Assembly: GCA_963942565.1 (NCBI GenBank)
Contig: OZ012690.1
Location: 5,137,416 to 5,201,415 of the forward strand
From: Maea johnstoni
Taxonomy: Eukaryota > Annelida > Polychaeta > Spionida > Magelonidae
Length of the DNA: 64,000 bases
Direction of reading: 5' to 3'
The notes under the pieces are model-generated. The model was given only the letters and a program-made list of their open reading frames with translations. It did no database searches and was not told the DNA's origin. Both the position numbers and the translations under genes were made by a program. Of this stretch, positions 11,058 to 20,032 are shown piece after piece. The stretch's first letter is position 1, and the number at the start of each line of letters is the position of its first letter.

Positions 11058-11367
11058 GTTGAGATAGGTGAGGAGCCAGAGGAATGTGAAGGCAGTGACC
11101 ACGTCAAGCACAGAGACGACGGCGTGGGCGTGCCGCATATCCTGCTGGACTGCGCTGACCAGGAGAAGCCTCCCGCAGCCCGCGTCCTCTCGAGGCCGGC
11201 TGCCTGCCCTCGGTCGCCGACGTCCTGGACGGCTTGAGCCTCGGCCCCAAAAGCCCGCCCATCCCTCCGCCCGCGACCTTCGCCGTGGTACCTTACCCGG
11301 TCAAGCGGCACGCGCCGGCAGCTGAAGGAGCACATTACATATTCGTAGCCTCCTCACCTGATGACCC
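11058..11367 (+). CDS. HYDIN: HYDIN exon E4, full-length copy, with one frame change
   Basis: Acceptor TGTTCAG, donor GTAAGT. The first half reads VEIGEEPEECEGSDHVKHRD and then GVGVPHILLDCADQE; the second half is in another frame and reads VADVLDGLSLGPKSPPIPPP followed by ATFAVVPYPVKR and FVASSPDDP. Both halves match HYDIN, where the LGP..PPIPPPATF stretch is strongly conserved. The frame moves by one base around 11185-11200, in the GC-rich stretch encoding ...AARVLS. Either the assembly has a one-base error or this copy is broken. In the second frame the exon ends two bases into a codon (CC), which fits E5. The last 46 bp are also the first 46 bp of the duplicated unit. Confidence 0.85.
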
Positions 11368-12307
11368 GTAAGTCCGAAAATTAATCGTAACTTTTGTATT
11401 TATTTTTTTAAATACTTATCATCATTTTTTCAAACAAGTTAATTGCTTAAGCATTTTTCTTTATTCTTGCTTTAAACTAATCTTAATTTTTGTTGACAAT
11501 TAATCATTGGAACATGTTTGTGGTTTATTTATCTTTTAAAGTATTCTTTATTATTTTTGTAAACAAATTAAATGGTGAAATATGTTTGGTTTATTGATTT
11601 TTCAAAATATTTAGCATCATTTTCTTTTGTTTATTTAATTTTCGAAGTTTTCAACATCATTTTTGTGAACAAATTAATAGTTGAAACATTTTTGGTTTAT
11701 TTAGCTTTCCAATTCATTTTTTTACTTTATATTATATGGGAAACATCTGAAATATAAATCCATTTCTACCTCTCGGTGAAAAGTATCATCTGGAATTAAT
11801 GATACTTTTGACTTGGTAACAAAAGAGAAACTTTGATATTACTTGAAGGAGAGGTTTAGGTCAAGTACTTACAAACAATTGTCTTTCAAAAATTTTCTTA
11901 AAAAAATGCTTTCAAGAAAAAAAAATAGCCTTATTTTCTGAGAATATTATTCTTTATAGTTGATTAATGTTGCTCTCTCATTCCTAACAGAAATATCGCT
12001 TTTTTCATGAGAATGAAAATGGGCTTATATTTTGTAAGAATGTATTACCTTATAGTTGTGTGATGTTGCTGTCTCAAAATAAAAACAAGCTGAAAATTAA
12101 AACAAGCTTATTTTGTAAGAATGTATTACTTTATAGTTGCTTGATATTGCTCTCTCGCTTCTTCTAGTAATATCGCTGTTAAGGAAAAGCTGAAGGAGCA
12201 GGAATTGGAGGAGGATATTTTCTTAAGAATGCTTTCAAGAGTATAAAAGCTTATTTTAGGAGAATTTAAAAGTTATGTTTATAATGTTGCTGTCTCATTT
12301 CTTGCAG
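11368..12307 (+). repeat. HYDIN intron 4: AT-rich, with decayed copies of the E5 acceptor and exon start
   Basis: The 3' third is a degenerate tandem repeat. CTTCTAG|TAATATCGCTGTTAAGG at 12167/12168 keeps 50 bp of the E5 start before running into a stop. CCTAACAG|AAATATCGCT at 11990/11991 keeps about 10 bp. A fourth unit near 12060 has lost its acceptor. The real junction is TTGCAG|TAATATTGCTG at 12307/12308. Earlier sequence is unique and T/A-rich. The whole intron recurs in A2, A3t and A4t. Confidence 0.72.
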
Positions 12308-12595
12308 TAATATTGCTGTTGAGGAAAAGCCGAAGGAGCAGGAGTCGGAGGAGGACAAGGCGACGACGCCCGACGGCAAGAAAGACGACCACACGACGCC
12401 CACCAAAGGCAAGAAGGGCAAGAAGGGCAAGAAGGACAAGGGCGGGGACAAGGCGGAGGACAAGGACTCGCGGGCAGACTCCCAGAAGGACAAGCGGAAG
12501 ACCAGCGCCGGCAAGTCTAAAGTCGGTCGCGGGAGCACCACCGCCATCACACCGCCACCTGGTGTGCAAACTCCGGGTTCAGAGGCCGACGGCAG
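12308..12595 (+). CDS. HYDIN: HYDIN exon E5 (copy A1): Lys/Asp-rich linker
   Basis: Acceptor TTTCTTGCAG, donor GTGAGG. After completing Pro with E4 it encodes 95 residues starting NIAVEEKPKEQESEEDKATT. A KGKKGKKGKKDKGGDKAED run follows, ending PPPGVQTPGSEADGR. Low-complexity, charged, no fold expected. A1 has one more GKK repeat than A2/A3t and reads SKVGRG where they read SKGRRG. An arginine-rich frame over the same bases is a shadow. Phase in and out (1/2) matches E4 and E6. Confidence 0.88.
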
Positions 12596-12947
12596 GTGAG
12601 GATTTTTTTCTGACAGTTATTGCTTCATTGGCTTTCTATTCTAACAGTCACTGCCTCCTTTTGAAATATAGATAAGTCTAGAACATGTTTTTGTTTAAAT
12701 CTCCGTGTTCTGTGAGGCCACTTTAGAAAAAAAAAAGTTTTCATTTATCTTTTTTTTCTTTTCTTTTTTTCTTTTTTTTTCTTAGTCATTATCTCATCAA
12801 TAAAAAAAATCCTTACAGTCAGAGTCTTATTCAATAATATAGAGGTCTTACAGTCACAGTCTCATTTGATATTTTTCCTTGAAGCCACTGTCTCATTTGA
12901 TGATTTAGAATTGTAGTTTTAAACTTTCTTTTTGTTCTTTGTTTAAG
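12596..12947 (+). other. HYDIN intron 5
   Basis: T-rich, with a degenerate repeated motif (C)AGTCA(CAG)TCTCATTTGAT near 12640, 12815, 12850 and 12885, several copies preceded by CTTACAG or CTAACAG. These are possible relic acceptors resembling the E6 3' splice region. Confidence 0.5.
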
Positions 12948-12992
12948 TGTGAGTGGAGATGCAGCCGCCATTAATGAGCCCAAGAATCCAAA
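12948..12992 (+). CDS. HYDIN: HYDIN exon E6 (copy A1): 45 bp micro-exon
   Basis: Between GTTTAAG and GTAAGT. It encodes SVSGDAAAINEPKNPK when joined to its neighbours. The phase fits both sides and the bases are almost unchanged in A2, A3t and A4t, which supports a real exon. It continues the linker before the next ASH domain. Confidence 0.78.
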
Positions 12993-14336
12993 GTAAGTGA
13001 CTGAGATGGATTGATAAATTGATATGTAGTAGATTGGAATATTGGGTATATATAGTTATGTCCCATTCTCAATTCAGCCTAAACATTCCTTTTGTGACCT
13101 AAAAAGGCCTCTGATAGCGCCAAAATAACATCCTTGAAATAGATATCCTGCTTTGTATTTGCTTTGTATATATAATGCTTGAATGTGCAAATTTAAAGTA
13201 GCACAAAAACCCTCCAGTAGGGCTGTAAAGCGAAAAAAAAAAGCGCTCCAAATAAAAGCTGTATAGAGTAAGTATAGCAAAATGTCTTTATGTTCAACTG
13301 TCATGGTTCTGGTTTAGTATAGTGAAACATTTTTATGTTTAAGGTCTTACGACACTTTTAGAAATCTCAGTTTAATTTTCCTGAAATTTTGCATAAGGAA
13401 AGAACATAGCACAGTGATCCTCAAAACAACTTAAAATCATGGGGTCATCAACTTAGTTTTTTTTTCACAGATTTTTGAAAAATTAATGCAATTTATGTCA
13501 CAAACATCACTTTCTCCAAAATTGGTGTCTTTCTTTGCTAGATTTATCCCTTCAGAATACTGACACTGCCTGAAATACTGTTTTGCCATGTTGAAATTAT
13601 TTTTTTGCTGTTACAAAGGAATTATTGGGCAAAATCAAGAAATTCGAGAAACGAGTTTTTAACCCAAAATTGATATAAGTCAGAATTGCCTAGTTCAATT
13701 TTCACCAATTTTTGTCTACACTATCTACACAATGCTCTTAATAAGAAGACACAAAGAAAATGATAGGTCATCAGGTTAGTTTTCGAACCACAGATGGTCA
13801 AAGTTTGTGAAATAGGACATTTTTGGGGCAAATTTTCATGAAAATGTTAGAAAAGAGTTACTCAATAGTTACTGTTAATGCCCATACTTATATAAGATAT
13901 TGTTAAGAAAGGGAACCCCACTTTATACACATGGATTATCACACATTATTCCTGAAAATGTGTCAAAACAACAAATTCAATGAATATGGAAATCACTGTA
14001 GCCAAAAACAAAAAACTCATAGGATACTATTTATAATAAGCAGGTATAATCAGAATTGGTACATATTCAATAAAATTCAATTTCTTATCAATATTTCCAG
14101 TGACGTCAGGTAAATTGTAATAAATTATTTTAGTTTGTCCAATACCCAATAGGTGTCACCGGTATAGAGTATCGTAAGACCTTAAACAGCATGTTTCTAG
14201 GTAGTATAGGGAAACATACTTATTTTCAACTACCATCATTCTAGTCCGTTTAGCGAGACATTTTTATATTTAACCAGCATGTGTCTAGGTAGTAGGATGT
14301 ATCATTTCTATGTTCAATCGTCACGTTTTGTTTCAG
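12993..14336 (+). repeat. HYDIN intron 6: ~75 bp degenerate tandem repeat, split by a transposon
   Basis: Units of the form AGTATAGNGAAACATTTTTA...TTCAACTGTCATGGTTCTGG occur near 13264, 13318, 14200, 14250 and 14290. The last one runs into the E7 acceptor TTTTGTTTCAG. The E7 3' splice region therefore looks like the youngest member of a decayed array. The array is interrupted in A1 only by the element at 13343-14181. Confidence 0.6.
13343..14181. mobile_element. 839 bp DNA transposon with TTAA target duplication
   Basis: Ends GGTCTTACGA and TCGTAAGACC are perfect 10 bp inverted repeats, flanked by TTAA at 13339-13342 and 14182-14185. Units A2, A3t and A4t carry the uninterrupted site TGTTTAAACAGC with one TTAA, so the boundaries are certain. 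TTAA duplication is used by piggyBac and Kolobok superfamilies. No transposase frame is present, so it is non-autonomous. It inserted after A1 separated from the others, or was lost cleanly from them. Confidence 0.92.
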
Positions 14337-14519
14337 GTTGGGTATATTTCGATGGATTGTGCCAGCCCAAGGTAAGATCGTCATCAGACTTTGTTTCCAT
14401 TCTGAGGATCTGGGACAGTTCGATCAGACGCTCAACTTTGAGATTATGGGCACTAGGCGGCGCTACCAGCTATACTGTCGCGGCGTGTGCGCATTCCCCA
14501 CCATTAGTAGGGAACCTAG
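14337..14519 (+). CDS. HYDIN: HYDIN exon E7 (copy A1): C-terminal half of an ASH domain
   Basis: Acceptor TTTGTTTCAG, donor AG|GTAAAT. Encodes GLFRWIVPAQGK-like HYDIN sequence (here LGIFRWIVPAQGKIVIRLCF), then QFDQTLNFEIMGTRRRYQLY and CRGVCAFPTISREPR. Vertebrate HYDIN has very similar W.VPA.G, FDQT.NFEI.GT and QLYCRG.C.YP motifs. These are the late beta strands of an ASH/MSP immunoglobulin-like domain. ASH domains in HYDIN build the C2b projection of the axonemal central pair. A1 reads QGKIV where the other copies read QGEIV. Confidence 0.95.
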
Positions 14520-15035
14520 GTAAATACAAAAATTCTGTAGAATTGGGAATAAATCTGAGGTACAAATTAACCGTATTTGTGATTTTGGATTTTTCTGAAA
14601 TTTTTTATTCCGAAAAAACAATATTGAAGGTTAATATTTTAATGACAGGAATAATACAACCGACTTCCATTTTACTGAACTGACCCCACTCAGAAAAGTT
14701 TGGTAGAATAAATTACTTGGAATTATTTCCTATTCTACAGTAGCCTTTCAAGAACACCGATAAGTTTTAAGAGTAATTTCCAGAAATGACAATTTCCAGC
14801 AAAATAATTAAGTACTTTGATAAAATAATTCCCAAAACATTGCATAAGGATAATATGCCTTTTTCTTATGCATGTTTATACATGTTTATGGTTGGTACCT
14901 GAATAAATTGTTGTTACCCTAGAAATTGGAAATCCACAAATTTTGCGGTTGCAAATTCTGGACACCAAGTTTCTAAATGCTGGCTGACACTTTGCCCTGC
15001 ATTACATTATATTATGACCTATTTTCGTTTTCAAG
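14520..15035 (+). other. HYDIN intron 7
   Basis: AT-rich, unique apart from its recurrence in the other units. Ends in a weak-tract acceptor TTTTCAAG. Confidence 0.7.
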
Positions 15036-15513
15036 AATCGTTTTCCCTCACCACAAGAAGAACAAGAAAGCGGATGAGATAGTGCACAAGAAGTACATCC
15101 TGACCAGTGAGACCTTTGAGTTTGGACCTCTTCTTGTTGGTAAGACTAGGGACAAGTACAAGGAGGGCAAGTATCCGGAGAACATGGATAAGTACGTAGT
15201 CCTCAACACCTCTCCCCTGGAGGCCGACATCAGCTTCTGCTTCCTGCAAGACAGCAAGGCCGAGACCTACCTCCTGGACCCTCCCACCATGGTCCTTAAG
15301 CCCTCAGAATCACAGGTAAGCAAGACTGAGACCTACCTCCTGGACCCTCCCACCATGGTCCTTAAGCCCTCGGTATCACAGGTAAGCAAGGCCGAGACCT
15401 ACCTCCTGGACCCTCCCACCATGGTTCTTAAGCCCTCGGAATCACAGGTAAGCAAGGCCGAGACCTACCTCCTGGACCCTCCCATCATGGTTCTTAAGCC
15501 CTCGGAATCACAG
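15036..15513 (+). CDS. HYDIN: HYDIN exon E8 (copy A1) with internal 66 bp tandem expansion
   Basis: Acceptor TTTTCAAG. The basic exon (15036-15315) encodes RIVFPHHKKNKKADEIVHKK, then the ASH-domain start YILTSETFEFGPLLVGKTRD, NMDKYVVLNTSPLEADISFC and TYLLDPPTMVLKPSESQ. Vertebrate HYDIN matches closely (STETYYFGPLLCGKSRDKY, LNTS, MVLKP). Three more in-frame copies of the last 22 residues follow to 15513, each ending CAG|GTAAGC or CAG|GTAACT. Splicing at any of the four donors keeps the frame. The first donor gives the family-like exon. Only this copy retains the 42 codons (HHKKN...EGKY) missing from A2, A3t and A4t, so it is the nearest to ancestral at its 5' half. Confidence 0.93.
15316..15513 (+). 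repeat. Three extra 66 bp in-frame units, each with a splice donor
   Basis: Units 15316-15381, 15382-15447 and 15448-15513 repeat the end of E8 including the first six intron bases. They differ by a few substitutions (ACT/GCC, GTA/GAA, ACC/ATC). Present in A1 only. Confidence 0.95.
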
Positions 15514-16592
15514 GTAACTTACCGTCTGAAGTTCTCACAAACATCCCAGACTAACATAATCTTAATGAATTATACGTCTACGACAATCTTTTTTAATAGG
15601 TGGGTTATTCATGTTTTGAAATAGAACCAAGATTTGTTATCCATACTTTTTGCTAAACTGGATGCATTGTATTCATGTCATTTGTATTACACATAATTGA
15701 GATTTCTCTAATTCTATCTTCCAATCAGTTTGGATAAAGTAAGGTTGCCTTAAATACTATTGTGACCTATAATGGCGAAATGCCTGTCTCCCAAGCAGGT
15801 CACTGAGAGTTCAAGACCCCAGTGTATCTTCGTTAGTAGATTAGCTTGGTTGCTTTATAAATGTGCAACATTGCGAAGGACTGTTTACAATACTTTTGCA
15901 ACTGAAAGATCCCTTTGTGGTTACGGGTGTCTGCTTCATCTTATTGTGACCATAGGGATCTTAACCCTTCCAATGCTTACAGAGGCTATTTTCGTCCCAA
16001 GCGTAAGAACGGAAAGATGTTTGAAAACCATATAAACCCTGTCATGTTTGTGTTAAGTGGAAAGCTCTTGATGAGTAGTCTCAGATGAGTACCTAATCTG
16101 CCAGGGTTTCAGTCATTTTCAGATTTTTTGCATTATTTTGCAATGACCACATTAGCCACCAGCACCATAATGGTTAATCCCTATAACCAAAGAAATACTG
16201 TAGATTTACAAAAATTTGTGTAGAGTAAATTTTGCGAATTTACAGAAAATCGATTTTTGCATTTTTTAATTTTGCAAATCAACCATTGGCAACATATATT
16301 AGAAAAAATAGAGACTGGGCTTCGGGAGTTCACAAACATGCCTAGTACTAGATCTAGTACAAATCATGTGTTGTGTGTGTATTTTCATATATTTTTATTT
16401 TTGAAATAAAGCTGACATTGATCCGATGCAAAATATCTGTAACAAACTGTAGCGCCGAGCTGGACACACACAAATGCACTAATTATTGTGAATTTTTATT
16501 TTGCGTCCGAGGCTAAATGCTAAAGCGCAAAAATTAAACCAACGTGATCTTTTCCGAATTTACGGTAAAGCAATATTTTCCTTGTCCTTCAG
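15514..16592 (+). other. HYDIN intron 8
   Basis: Unique AT-rich sequence with one MITE-like element (15961-16177). The point CAAACATGCCTAGTACTAG near 16335 corresponds to the left breakpoint of units B1 and B2. A palindromic TAGTACTAGATCTAGTAC lies there. Ends with acceptor CTTGTCCTTCAG. Confidence 0.75.
15961..16177. mobile_element. MITE-like element with TTAACC ends, intron 8
   Basis: Begins TTAACCCTTCCAATGCT and ends ACCATAATGGTTAA. It is a diverged relative of 16951-17163, sharing in order CCCTTCCA, CCTGTCATGTT, GAGTAC, TGCCAGGGTTT, TCATTTT and CACCAGCA. Both carry short inverted ends. Confidence 0.6.
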
Positions 16593-16765
16593 GAGTTGAC
16601 TGTGTGGGCGTACCCCAAGCAGCCAGGGGAGTACAATGACTGCATCGTATGCTGCGTGAGGGAGAACCCAGAGCCCATCCTCTTCAAGATATGTTGTCAT
16701 GGTGTCCGCCCGGAGCTCGAGCTCGACAAGAAACTGCTACACTTCGACAGAGTACTTCTTCACAG
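16593..16765 (+). CDS. HYDIN: HYDIN exon E9 (copy A1): end of ASH domain and start of the next
   Basis: Acceptor CCTTCAG, donor AG|GTACGT; 57 codons plus two bases. Encodes ELTVWAYPKQPGEYNDCIVC, CVRENPEPILFKICCHGVRP and ELELDKKLLHFDRVLLHR. It is nearly collinear with vertebrate HYDIN (LTVWAYP, IVCC, NPEP, GVRPELEL, LHFDR.LLHR). Any frame that runs past the donor into the intron is accidental. A1 and A4t read KKLLHF; the other copies read KKQLHF, as vertebrate HYDIN has Q at this place to my memory. Confidence 0.96.
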
Positions 16766-17607
16766 GTACGTGGATATGGTGGCATTTGGAAAATTTTCTT
16801 CCAATTGCTCTGGAAAGGGAGGAGGAACATGTGGTACTAAATGTACAGGGGCCATTGTTTCAATTCGAGTAATAACTGGTACAAATGAAGCATTTCATCA
16901 TTAGAAATGCTGGCATTTGGAAAACTTCTTCCATGGTCCTTAAGCCATCGTAACCCTTCCATTGCTGGGGTTACTTTTGTCCAAAGCATGAGAATGCCAA
17001 GATTTTTGAAAAACATTTAAATCCTGTCATGTTGGTATTCATTGGATAACTCTCGCTGAGTACTCTCAAATAAGTACCCATGTGCCAGGGTTTTCAATCA
17101 TTTTTCAGGGTTTTTGTATCATAGTGTATTGCCCAAATTAGTCACCAGCAGTATAAGGGTTAAGCCATCTTGAAAAATTCTGGAAAGGGGAACATGTGGT
17201 AATGAATAAACGGGCCATTGTGTCACATTGAGGTAAAAACTAGAACAATTAAGTGTAACTTTTGTTAGCCTTGTTTTATCAAATATATATGCAGCATGAG
17301 AATTTTGCTGGCATGTTGAAAACTTTTCCCCAATTGCCCTGGTAAGGGGAACATACCCTATATAAACAGGGAGCATTGTGTCACTTTAAGGTAATTACTA
17401 GTACTAATGAAACATTTTTCTGCCTTGGTCATCATGAGAGTTGTAATTTGTTGTAAAGGATAAACAGTAGTTATACAAGTCATCTTTTCAATAGAAGTGT
17501 GTGAAACCACCATATCAACACCAAGTCACTGTTCACTTTCCCCATCCTAAAGCGGAATTCGAGTAGGTGCCCCTCAGCAGTGATGCAAGACAACTAGCAA
17601 AATTGCG
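16766..17607 (+). repeat. HYDIN intron 9, 5' part: three degenerate ~150 bp units around a MITE
   Basis: A unit with the order GGCATTTGGAAAA..TT, CCAATTGC, CTGG.AAGGG, GGAACATGTGGTA, GGGCCATTGT and TAATAACT occurs near 16785, 17165 and 17315, each time more diverged. The MITE at 16951-17163 separates the first two. Confidence 0.6.
16951..17163. mobile_element. MITE-like element with TAACCC ends, intron 9
   Basis: Begins TAACCCTTCCATTGCTGG and ends CCAGCAGTATAAGGGTTAA, so the termini are imperfect inverted repeats. Relative of 15961-16177. Present at the equivalent place in every unit, so it predates the array. Confidence 0.65.
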
Positions 17608-18262
17608 CAATACCATAGACCACTAGGCTATTGAGGCTGCCCCAACAATCTAATTGTTAATAATAGATTTGCAAAGCCTCTATACTGTTTTGGAAAGACA
17701 GGTAAGACACTAAGACCATGGCCAATACCTTAGACCACTAGGCTATTGAGGCTGCCCCAACAATCTAATTGTTAATAATAGATTTGCAAAGCCTCTATAC
17801 TGTTTTGGAAAGACAGGTAAGACACTAAGACCATCATGGCCAATACCTTACACCACTAGGCTATTGAGGCGGCCCCAACAATCTAATTGTTAATAATAGA
17901 TTTGCAAAGTCTCTATACTGTTTTGGAAAGACAGGTAAGACACTAAGACCGTCATGGCCAATACCTTACACCACTAGGCTATTGAGGCGGCCCTAACAAT
18001 CTAATTGTTAATTATAGATTTGCAAAGCCTCTGTACTGTGTTGGAAAGACAGGTAAGACACTAAGACCATCATGGCCAATACCTTAGACCACTAGGCTAT
18101 TGAGGCTGCCCCAACAATCTAATTGTTAATTATAGATTTGCAAAGTCTCTGTACTGTGTTGGAAAGACGGGTAAGACACTAAGACCATCATTGCCAATAC
18201 CTTAGACCACTAGGCTATTGAGGCGGCCCTAACAATCTAAGTGTTAATAATAGATTTGCAAA
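17608..18262 (+). repeat. 115-118 bp minisatellite, six units, carrying E10's start and a splice donor
   Basis: Units begin near 17618, 17733, 17851, 17969, 18087 and 18205. Each contains CCACTAGGCTATTGAGG, AACAATCTAATTGTTAATAA and TTTGGAAAGACAGGTAAGAC followed by ACTAAGACCATC. The last bases match the first coding bases of E10 (GAAAGACACTAAGACCATC), and CAG|GTAAGA is a consensus donor. The unit therefore seems to have arisen from the E10 acceptor region. Six units in A1, A2, B1, A4t and B2, seven in A3t. Confidence 0.93.
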
Positions 18263-18309
18263 CGTGAAATTGTTGGAATGCTAACTGATATGTGTGTGTT
18301 GTTTTCCAG

Positions 18310-18612
18310 GAAAGACACTAAGACCATCTATCTGAGAAACAGCACGCTCCTGCCAGTCTCGTGGAAACTGAGCGGGCTTGAGAATCTGGGCGACGATTTC
18401 TCCGTCACGCAGGAATCGGGCGTCATCGAGCCCAAGTCCGAGTATGCCCTGAACGCCCACTTTCGGGGCCATGAAACCTGTCATTACCAACAAGAAGATG
18501 GTGCGGCTAGAGGTGGCCGACGTAGAGGGAATTATGGGAATCGTTCAGACAGAAAATATACAGGTTTTTGCTGAAGCCTATGACGTCGCCTTGGATATGA
18601 GCTTTCCTAAAG
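18310..18612 (+). CDS. HYDIN: HYDIN exon E10 (copy A1), one extra base
   Basis: Acceptor GTTTTCCAG; donor AAAG|GTTTGC, a weak site. Encodes RKDTKTIYLRNSTLLPVSWK, LSGLENLGDDFSVTQESGVI and EPKSEYALNAHFR, then in another frame AMKPVITNKKMVRLEVADVE and VFAEAYDVALDMSFPKG. All match HYDIN (RNVTLLPV.W, LEHLGDDF, RLEV.DAE, VFAEAYD.ALD.TFPKG). A run of four Gs near 18466, where A3t, B1, A4t and B2 have three, throws the frame after HFR. As this is a homopolymer, base-calling error is possible, but A2 has the same extra G. Confidence 0.93.
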
Positions 18613-19099
18613 GTTTGCATAGTTTAATGTCTCATATCTGAAATGCAGAATCACATAAAACTTTTCTTTGACATTGCTTTGGATATAAGCTTTCCTAAAG
18701 GTTGGTACTACCTCAGTAGATACATATTTTTTCAAACATCTTTATTTTTTTGGCCACCAATAAAGCAAATATTTGAATCAAAGTTGATTAACTGGCAAAA
18801 TTACTATGTAATTACTAGATAAAAACTGTAATGTATAATAAAAAAATCTCAAGTCTTGATTTATGGATTAATATCTTGTTTTCAAGATATCTGTGTCAGA
18901 CTTTGTGTATGATTCAGGTGTAAATGGGTTAGTATGAAGCAAGTTTTAACCCTTTAGTTACAGAAAGTCACTATTGTTGCTACAAGGCCAACCTGGGAGG
19001 TTTGACCCAAAACAGCTCAAGGGGGTCTTGTCATTGAAGGGCTCCAGTAGGTAAAGGGTTACCAGAATAAAGTTATGATACATTGTTTTTGTTTGACAG
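18613..19099 (+). other. HYDIN intron 10, with an echo of the E10 end and donor
   Basis: At 18669-18702 a stretch TTGCTTTGGATATAAGCTTT followed by CCTAAAG|GTTGGT closely repeats the end of E10 (GCCTTGGATATGAGCTTTCC, CTAAAG|GTTTGC). This is a second, alternative donor or a decayed duplicate. The rest is AT-rich and includes the small MITE at 18946. Confidence 0.65.
18946..19061. mobile_element. 116 bp MITE-like element, intron 10
   Basis: Starts TTAACCCTTTAGTTACAG and ends CCAGTAGGTAAAGGGTTA: imperfect inverted ends of the same type as the intron 8 and 9 elements but a different interior. Present in all units. Confidence 0.5.
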
Positions 19100-19199
19100 G
19101 TGCGGATGGCGCTATTGATTTTGGGGTGATTCGGGTCATGGACGAGACAAAGCACCAGTGCACACTCAAGAACAAGGGAAAATATGAGATCTCCTATAG
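19100..19199 (+). CDS. HYDIN: HYDIN exon E11 (copy A1)
   Basis: Acceptor TGTTTGACAG, donor AG|GTGAGG. Encodes GADGAIDFGVIRVMDETKHQ and CTLKNKGKYEISY. Vertebrate HYDIN has G.LDFGIVRV, LKN.GKYEI at this place: the first strands of an ASH domain. Phase 2 in, 2 out. Confidence 0.95.
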
Positions 19200-19783
19200 G
19201 TGAGGTGGAAGTTATTACCGTCATACATATTTAATAAATTCTTTTAATTCTTACTGCATGACAGGAGGCAAAGTCTGACTGCATTTTTTAGTGAGAGGTA
19301 TAAATGCCTCAAGAATTGTTCATGATCAATTTTTCTAAAAAACATTATGCAGTATGAAAATACAAAAATTATACATATGAATTTCAGCTCCTGATAACAA
19401 CAAGGTTGAATTAAAAAGTCAGCCAGAACCCTTGTACTGATATATAAGGGACTTTAAGCAATTTTAAGTAACAAAAGCCCCCCAAATAGTCTTATTTTTT
19501 TAACTCAGGTTTTTGACATTTTTGATTATAAACATTACTTTGTCTATTATAGCAACATATTAATATCATTCCATCGATACTCAGAGGTGTCTAAGTATAT
19601 GTCCTGTTTTGGTAGCTGCTATCTGAAAATCAGTTAAGCTATCATCAGCCATTTTATCAATGATTAAGACATGGACCAATCAATATACAATAATGATAAA
19701 TAGTAAGAATGAAATCTGTATCAAAATAAATAGTGTTTGGTATTGTACTTTACTTTTACTTTTGGTGTCAATTTCTCTTTCAG
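19200..19783 (+). other. HYDIN intron 11
   Basis: AT-rich, no repeat or RNA gene recognised. Ends in acceptor ATTTCTCTTTCAG. Confidence 0.7.
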
Positions 19784-20032
19784 TTTCACATTTGAACCGA
19801 CAGGCGATGCCAAGGAGGACGTCCTTAACCTTTTCTCGGTCATTCCAAATAAGGGCACGTTGAGTCCCGTGGACCGGCCCACCAACGTGCAGGTGATCTT
19901 CAAGTCGCGCACCGAGACCACCATCAAGGATCAACCAATCCTGCGCTGCCAGGTCATCGAGCCCAACCTCGGAGAGGGCGAGACCATCGCAAGTATCCCC
20001 GTCAAACTGACGGTCAGATCCGTGTTCAGCAA
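19784..20032 (+). CDS. HYDIN: HYDIN exon E12 (copy A1): ASH domain core
   Basis: Acceptor TCTCTTTCAG, donor AA|GTAAGT. Encodes SFTFEPTGDAKEDVLNLFSV, IPNKGTLSPVDRPTNVQVIF, KSRTETTIKDQPILRCQVIE and PNLGEGETIASIPVKLTVRS. It is collinear with vertebrate HYDIN (F.VQP.KGTLTP.EKPTNVQVFF, QPVLRCQIIEP, GE.IASIPIK). Unchanged in all copies except a Thr-to-Met change (KGMLSP) in B2. A frame entering from the intron with a false start is not used. Confidence 0.97.

Noticed and set aside
12168-12245. Possible extra exon beginning TAATATCGCTGTTAAGG
   Set aside because: Keeps the acceptor and about 50 bp of E5 sequence but then stops with no donor; read as a decayed duplicate, though a decoy acceptor role is possible.
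12266-12675. Arginine-rich plus-strand frame and Leu/Val-rich minus-strand frames over E5 (and in A2, A3t, A4t)
   Set aside because: Shadows of the Lys/Asp-rich coding frame, which has correct splice sites and phases on both sides.
15772-16035. 87-codon plus-strand frame in intron 8 (and copies)
   Set aside because: Crosses into a MITE-like element, base composition is that of the intron, and no family is recognised; conserved only because the whole intron is duplicated.
17119-17376. 85-codon minus-strand frame in intron 9 (and copies)
   Set aside because: Lies across degenerate intron repeats and a MITE end, antisense to HYDIN, without splice or similarity support.
17608-18262. CRISPR-like array of regular repeats
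   Set aside because: Units of 118 bp repeat end to end with no unique spacers, in an animal intron: a minisatellite.
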